Translations under genes and position numbers: made by a program
Notes under the pieces: model-generated
The model's input: the letters and a program-made list of their open reading frames with translations, nothing else
Told to the model about the DNA's origin: nothing
The model's database searches: none
Assembly (NCBI GenBank): GCA_002398565.1
Contig: DGZP01000053.1
Span: forward strand, 32,250-52,996
Direction of reading: 5' to 3'
DNA: 20,747 nt
DNA from: Proteiniphilum sp. UBA4977
Lineage (GTDB): Bacteria > Bacteroidota > Bacteroidia > Bacteroidales > Dysgonomonadaceae
Shown: positions 16,066 through 20,747 of the stretch, one piece after another
How positions within the stretch are numbered: position 1 is the first letter of the stretch
Layout of the letters: every line of letters begins with the position of its first letter

Positions 16066-18927
16066 TCAATAACCAATACCGGAACAACGAATAGTTTTTA
16101 TCTTTTCTCCGGTAATTCCTTCGTTTTTGACTTCTAATCCGGTAATTCCGGCATTGTGCACATCATCCAGAACCACGGCATAACGGCCATCGGCCTCTTC
16201 CGTCCTGATCACACAATCTTTCATCGTCAGCCCTTTGGCATGGCGTATCCAAAAGCCGTAGGAGGGTTGTATCCGGAAGTCGGACACGTTGTAACGCCCC
16301 ACACCCAATTCCGGGGGGATCAATCCGGCGTCGGCTGCAGTGTGCCCTCCCTTTACCGTCATGTTCACGTCGCTGAAGCGAATGTTTTCGATGTACCCGG
16401 TATGTTGCCCGTTTGGCAACCTGAAGGTGAGACCTCCTTCCACATCGGCATCGTCGGGTAGCTTGTACCCCGCGATAATAGCCGTCGCTTTATTTTGAGA
16501 GCCGTCGTACGCTTTCCATCTGTCCCCACGGAAAGAGCTTCCGCCGTATACCTCCGAAATGTCCACACCGTGGATGGTGACGTTCTCCACTCTTCCGATA
16601 TTCACGTTTGTCGCCAGCAGTTCGCTGCGCGTCGTTCCATGCTCATTGAATGAGAACTTCTCCACATTTGCACCGATGATGCGCGCTCTGTTTGAAATGG
16701 AAATAAAGAAAGGCGCCCTTGTACGTTGCATGACCGAACGTGAATGGATGCTTCCTGTACGTCCGCTATTCAGGTGTATGTTTTTTATGTGGGCCCCATC
16801 GTTTGTAGAGATGGAGAAGCCTGCCTTGTTGGATCCCAGCACATAGATATTGTCCACATATACATCCTGGATATCGTCAGCAGTTTCGGAGCCGATTTGA
16901 AACAAGTTGCAGTTGGTATCGCCGATGATATTTCGCACCATGTAGTTTTTTACGGGTCGTGTGAATCCCAAAGCGCAATCCGATCCCAACTTCACAATGT
17001 CATCGGAACTGACTTTTGAGTAAATATTGGTTACCGTTACGTTATTGCATGCCATAAAGTCGTAAATGTCACGGGCGTTGGTACTGTTCTTTTTTGCAAA
17101 GTAAGTATCATGTACATAGATTTGATCTGTTCCCGTAGCCAGAAGTACAAAATGCCCCCCTCTGTCTATTTGCAGCATATTACTGTCGTCGTGTCCGTTG
17201 CCGTTGATATAGTAAGGCAAATCTTTTTCAGGGTCGTACCACAGATCCTTTCCGTTGTCAAGTCCGCCAATCTCGATATTGGTGCACAATTTAAAAGCGA
17301 ACATCTTGTCTGCCCTTCTACCGGGTGCATTGTTCATCACACGATCGGAAGTAGCCAAAACTCCATTTCCGGTGATATAGCCGTTACCGATAATTTTGAT
17401 GTTATCCGCCCTTTCTGCAAAGAACATCGCATTGCGAAAGAAGGTGTGTCCCACATCCTGTTTTGTCAGATAATTTTCGGGATCCTGATAGGGCTTCGGA
17501 TCGGTGGGTGATAATCCCGAACGATAGGCAAGATCGCTGAACCAGGTAGCTTCCGGTTCGTCGCTACCTTCAATGGCCTGAATGGTAGCGTCCCTGTCGA
17601 TGTAGAGCCAGACGTTGCTTTGCAGGTGCAGAGTCCGTACGTTGTATTGTCCTCCTGAAAATAGTACGATGCCGCCCCCAATCTCATTCATGAAGGCCAG
17701 GGCTTCGTTGATTTTTTCCGTGTCGTCGGTTTTTCCCTCTCCCGTTGCGCCCATCGTTTTCACATCCAGCATGCCCGAATAATGCCAGGCAATGTTGGAA
17801 CTTCCCCGGTTTGATCCATCTTTGACTTCAAGCCTGAATGCATACAGCTGGTTAGGGGTCAGGTCGCTGATTGTTGCCTTATCACTTGATGGATCAATGA
17901 TCGCGTTGGCTTTTTGCCAGCTTTTTCCCTTATCAGTCGATTGTAATAAATTGACCCTGGAAGCATTTTTGGCCGGCGTCCATGAAAATTCGGTTGTTGT
18001 GAGTACCACTTTCTCATATTTTTTTGGTCGTGGCATGATTCTGACAAAGTCGCTGATTTCATTGACTACCGTCAACGTCGCGTTTTCCATCCCTCCACCG
18101 GGACTTGTGCAACTTTCAGGAGCTGAAGTTTTGTAGCGCGACGAGAAAAGATACTGTCCCGTTTTTTGTATACCCGGATTTTGAATGCGGATAACTAAGT
18201 CGGCTCCGTTTGCCGGCCTGAAGTCGAGATTTGAGATGATCAGCTGTTGTCCGCTGGTTCCATTCTCATTGATTGCCACGCGCCCTACCTGGCGATAGGA
18301 ATAATTCGTACCCGTACGACCAATGGACTGGTTGGGCAGATCTTTCAGTAATACTTCACCGCGGCCGATCACATTGATATACGTATTTTCCGGGGTTATG
18401 CGTATCCCTTCGGGAATGGTGATAACCACTTCCGTCATCGGCGAACGTTGGCCGGCATGGAAATTCAGTATAATATCGTTTTTGCTACCCACTGTCATCC
18501 GGGACATTTCCAATAAGAGCTTACCCCTGAGGGCAGCACGCTGTAACCCGACTTTCCGTGTCTGCTTTTTCCCCGTTATTCTATTCACTTTTTCAATGTA
18601 ATCGCCCGGTTCAAAAGATCCATCTGTCTTTTTCCTTCCCGACGGATGAAAGACTGCATACATGAATTCCGCATCACTATCCACTGCTTTCAACAGCTGC
18701 TCTACTCGGAAGGCCGTAGTGGTTATTCCCTCGTTTTCGGGCGTATCTACTGTAAACTCTTGGGTCAGGCCCGTAATGAGAATAAGTGAATCGGGTGTTT
18801 CATGATAAACATGTTTCTCTGGCAAAAGCGCACCGAAGAAAGGCTTACCGGTATTTTTCGCCAATATTGCCTCTGTATTTATGATAATAAAGATGCACAG
18901 GGGTAATATAAATGGGAAAGTTCTCAT
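16066..18927 (-). CDS. Secreted multidomain protein: unknown N-module + FN3-like + GH28-like beta-helix
   Basis: A 953-aa secreted protein, numbered from the chosen start. Signal peptide about 1-23 (RTFPFILPLCIFIIINTEA). Residues 25-300 are a beta-rich region I do not recognise. Residues 300-380 look fibronectin-III-like (FSWTPAKNASRVNLLQSTDKG; LTPNQLYAFRLEVKDG). From 386 (MLDVKTMGATGEGKTDDTEK) a GH28/pectate-lyase-3-like right-handed helix runs to the end. Possible active-site equivalents are RDIYDFMA (619-626), SSDDIVKLGSD (640-650, D642/D643 as the Asp pair) and NLFQIGSETADD (674-685) in place of GHG. The canonical His is absent. The frame is open to 19032, where it would overlap the GH105 stop, but the extra 35 residues are charged and lack a leader. 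The ATG at 18927 precedes a clear signal and leaves a 50-nt gap. It probably cuts or binds a uronide backbone; a lyase-type or inactive helix is possible. Confidence 0.85.
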   Translation of the reverse strand: MRTFPFILPLCIFIIINTEAILAKNTGKPFFGALLPEKHVYHETPDSLILITGLTQEFTVDTPENEGITTTAFRVEQLLKAVDSDAEFMYAVFHPSGRKKTDGSFEPGDYIEKVNRITGKKQTRKVGLQRAALRGKLLLEMSRMTVGSKNDIILNFHAGQRSPMTEVVITIPEGIRITPENTYINVIGRGEVLLKDLPNQSIGRTGTNYSYRQVGRVAINENGTSGQQLIISNLDFRPANGADLVIRIQNPGIQKTGQYLFSSRYKTSAPESCTSPGGGMENATLTVVNEISDFVRIMPRPKKYEKVVLTTTEFSWTPAKNASRVNLLQSTDKGKSWQKANAIIDPSSDKATISDLTPNQLYAFRLEVKDGSNRGSSNIAWHYSGMLDVKTMGATGEGKTDDTEKINEALAFMNEIGGGIVLFSGGQYNVRTLHLQSNVWLYIDRDATIQAIEGSDEPEATWFSDLAYRSGLSPTDPKPYQDPENYLTKQDVGHTFFRNAMFFAERADNIKIIGNGYITGNGVLATSDRVMNNAPGRRADKMFAFKLCTNIEIGGLDNGKDLWYDPEKDLPYYINGNGHDDSNMLQIDRGGHFVLLATGTDQIYVHDTYFAKKNSTNARDIYDFMACNNVTVTNIYSKVSSDDIVKLGSDCALGFTRPVKNYMVRNIIGDTNCNLFQIGSETADDIQDVYVDNIYVLGSNKAGFSISTNDGAHIKNIHLNSGRTGSIHSRSVMQRTRAPFFISISNRARIIGANVEKFSFNEHGTTRSELLATNVNIGRVENVTIHGVDISEVYGGSSFRGDRWKAYDGSQNKATAIIAGYKLPDDADVEGGLTFRLPNGQHTGYIENIRFSDVNMTVKGGHTAADAGLIPPELGVGRYNVSDFRIQPSYGFWIRHAKGLTMKDCVIRTEEADGRYAVVLDDVHNAGITGLEVKNEGITGEKIKTIRCSGIGY

Positions 18928-18977
18928 ATCAGGATAATTATTTATTTTTATATTGATTATTTCTGATGTCTTGCGTT

Positions 18978-20747
18978 TTAAATCTTGTTTCCTGGTTCTT
19001 TTTTCGGCTTCTCCATGATCGTGGTTCCCCACAGGAAGGCGCCGACGGTCTCCTTTGCGTTTGTCATTCTGTTATAGTGTACATAGGTCTCATAATCCGG
19101 TTTCACGGAAATCCCGTCGCCCCCTCCTTCAATGTCCACCAATCCTCTTTCGTTGATTTTGGCAAACGAAATCAGACATTTGTATGCTTTTTTCACAACG
19201 GGATTGTATTCTCTGTGAGAAATGAGATTCAATTCGATCCCTTTTTGCAGAGCATACAAAAACATTCCGGTACCCGACGGGTCAATCCAGTTGTCCGGAT
19301 GGTTGCCTTTGTCCACAATCATATACCAGCCGCCTGTTTTTTTATCCTGCTGCTTTTTCAGATCCGCCGCCATCTCCAGGTATATGTTTTTAATTTCATT
19401 GTATTTCGGATGAGTTTGGGGCATTTCTGCCAGTAATTCGGCTACGACCAAAGCAAACCAGCCCATCCCTTCACTCCATACCTCGGGTGAGAGTCCGGTT
19501 TTGGGGTCTGCCCATTTCACCGACTCCGGTTTTTCGGTCCAGGCGTGCAGGTACAGGCCGGAGTTTTCTTTTCGTAAATGCTTTGCGCAGACCAGCACCT
19601 GGCGGGCAGCTTCATCGAAACAATAGCCGGTGTCGCCGATTGATTTTCCATATCTGATTAAAAACATTTGTCCCATGAAGACGCCATCGATCCACATATT
19701 GGGAGACTTATCCCCATGCCAGAACTGACCGTCGTAACTCCTCGGGTAGGTGTCAAATGCCTTTCTGAACTGATCTGCAGCGGTTTTATAACGAATCTCC
19801 TTTGTGTATTCATACAGGCCTACGATGCTGTTACCCGTCATGATATTATCCAGGTTGGTGAGTTTATCCCCATGGAAGTTGCCCTGCTCATCCACAAAGT
19901 GGTCGACATATTTCTTTATGAAATCCATGTATCGGGCATCTCCGGTGTAACGGTACAGCATCTCAAAACCATAGAATATATAACCCTGTACATACGACCA
20001 GGGTTTCCAGTATGCTTCGCGATAATCGGGATAACGTGCCATGATCGAGGCTGCTGTGGCCAATGACCAATACTTTACGGGTTTGCCGGGCGTATAAGGC
20101 AGGCGTGCATCGGGTAATCCCTGTGATGTGCCACGCCGTGCTTTGGCAGCTATCTCTTTAGGATAGTAATTATTTACCGGATGAACCACAATTTTGGCTC
20201 TTCCCCCCAATGAATCGGAGTAGAGATTGGCCGTGAAAAGGGCAATTACCTCATTTTTTTCGTTTGTAAAGACAAAGGGACGTTCAATTCTTGCAAATTT
20301 CTCCGTTGATCCGTCATCATAAACTACCGGTTCATTTCGGTTGAAGATCGGTTTTTGCGATACCAGATGGTATGTCACGCCATCTTTTGAGTAATATTGA
20401 GCCCCCCCCTTGGTTACCCCCGTGGCTTTCGCTTTCCAGTCGTTACAGATGATGTTGTATTGATTGTTTGCCCACCAGATGGTTGGGTCTTCCAATTCAA
20501 AGTCGTTGGGAAGGAGGTTTTTTCCCTCTTCAATAAGCGAATAGGGACCTTTATAAGAGGGGGCAACAGCGGCCAACCCCCTGTTTTTGTCATCCGCATC
20601 GCGCAGACGGCCAAAAAGATAGACACTCCCATCTTCCCGTACAAGAGGTGCAGGGTTGCTAAAGCGAAGAACCGGCTCATCCACCCTTGTCCACGGGCCT
20701 GTTATTTTATCGGCTTCGGCATAACCGGTCTGGTTGGCCGAGTTGAT
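18978..20747 (-). CDS. GH43-like beta-propeller fused to GH105 unsaturated uronyl hydrolase (5' end beyond window)
   Basis: The frame is open to the window edge, so the N-terminus is missing; 589 residues are visible. Numbers count from the first visible residue. The first ~210 residues look like blades of a five-bladed propeller: AEADKITGPWTRV (10-22), SNPAPLVREDGSVYLFGR (30-47), ELEDPTIWWANNQYNIICND (84-103) and RIERPFVF (153-160), a GH43/GH117-like pattern. From ~225 to the end is a GH105 (YteR/YesR-type) (alpha/alpha)6 barrel. It has DNIMTGNS (300-307, D300), MWIDGVFM (351-358, D354), LYLHAW (398-403) and EVWSEGMGW (422-430). The 54-residue spacing of D300 and D354 is close to the Asp pair of YteR (D88, D143). 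GH105 hydrates the 4,5-double bond and releases the unsaturated uronyl residue left by lyases. The two lyases downstream in the run fit that role. A GTG at 20684 is not a credible start, because the propeller sequence continues before it. Whether the propeller is catalytic cannot be judged with its start missing. Confidence 0.9.
   Translation of the reverse strand: MNSANQTGYAEADKITGPWTRVDEPVLRFSNPAPLVREDGSVYLFGRLRDADDKNRGLAAVAPSYKGPYSLIEEGKNLLPNDFELEDPTIWWANNQYNIICNDWKAKATGVTKGGAQYYSKDGVTYHLVSQKPIFNRNEPVVYDDGSTEKFARIERPFVFTNEKNEVIALFTANLYSDSLGGRAKIVVHPVNNYYPKEIAAKARRGTSQGLPDARLPYTPGKPVKYWSLATAASIMARYPDYREAYWKPWSYVQGYIFYGFEMLYRYTGDARYMDFIKKYVDHFVDEQGNFHGDKLTNLDNIMTGNSIVGLYEYTKEIRYKTAADQFRKAFDTYPRSYDGQFWHGDKSPNMWIDGVFMGQMFLIRYGKSIGDTGYCFDEAARQVLVCAKHLRKENSGLYLHAWTEKPESVKWADPKTGLSPEVWSEGMGWFALVVAELLAEMPQTHPKYNEIKNIYLEMAADLKKQQDKKTGGWYMIVDKGNHPDNWIDPSGTGMFLYALQKGIELNLISHREYNPVVKKAYKCLISFAKINERGLVDIEGGGDGISVKPDYETYVHYNRMTNAKETVGAFLWGTTIMEKPKKEPGNKI

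Noticed and set aside
18928..19032. 35-residue N-terminal extension of the 953-aa protein
   Set aside because: It is charged (Lys/Arg/Glu), overlaps the GH105 stop, and would bury the signal peptide; the ATG at 18927 is better.
20682..20684. GTG as the start codon of the GH105 gene
   Set aside because: The frame is open to the window edge and the 21 codons before it encode propeller-like sequence (YAEADKITGPWTR), so the real start is outside the window.

Overview
The window is a run of eleven large genes, all on the minus strand and all in the same order of transcription (from position 20747 down to 34). It looks like the enzyme half of a carbohydrate-utilisation cluster (PUL) from a member of the Bacteroidota, probably Bacteroidales. 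The evidence is the family mix (GH95, GH29, GH36, GH31, GH28, GH105, PL6, PF05426-type lyase), a secretion signal on nearly every protein, A/T-rich leaders without a clear Shine-Dalgarno sequence, and gene spacings of 7 to 51 nt (one gap of 108 nt). This layout suggests one long transcript whose promoter lies upstream of (at higher coordinates than) the window. No SusC/SusD pair, regulator, sulfatase, transporter, RNA gene, mobile element or CRISPR array is visible.

In transcription order: (1) 20747-18978, a 5'-truncated fusion of a GH43-like beta-propeller with a GH105 unsaturated-uronyl hydrolase. (2) 18927-16066, a 953-aa secreted protein with an unrecognised N-terminal module, a fibronectin-III-like domain and a GH28-like beta-helix. 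(3) 16023-14557, a DUF362 protein with a Tat-like leader. (4) 14530-13184, a PL6 lyase with the full catalytic and calcium-site constellation. (5) 13176-11803, a divergent GH28 protein. (6) 11694-10525, a lipoprotein with an alginate-lyase-type (PF05426, PL38-like) fold. (7) 10495-8360, GH31. (8) 8337-6166, GH36 alpha-galactosidase. (9) 6154-4130, an unassigned six-hairpin glycosidase-like protein. (10) 4078-2636, GH29 alpha-L-fucosidase. (11) 2628-34, GH95 alpha-L-fucosidase or galactosidase lipoprotein.

The inferred logic is that two lyases (PL6 and PF05426-type) and two GH28-like proteins cut a uronic-acid-containing backbone. GH105 then removes the 4,5-unsaturated uronyl ends the lyases leave, while GH36/GH31 and GH29/GH95 strip alpha-galactosyl (or alpha-xylosyl/glucosyl) and alpha-L-fucosyl decorations. 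PL6 and PF05426 are usually linked to alginate, yet alginate has no fucose or galactose, so the target is more likely an unsulfated, fucosylated and galactosylated acidic heteropolysaccharide (plant mucilage, gum or pectin, or a microbial exopolysaccharide). The true substrate cannot be read from sequence.

The least explained parts are the DUF362 protein, the six-hairpin protein, the N-terminal ~275 residues of the 953-aa protein, the variant GH28 active sites, the propeller fusion on GH105, and a possible 27-codon ORF that almost exactly fills the only large gap. All eleven reading frames look intact. For three genes the longest ORF starts too early, and I chose internal starts placed directly before the signal peptide.
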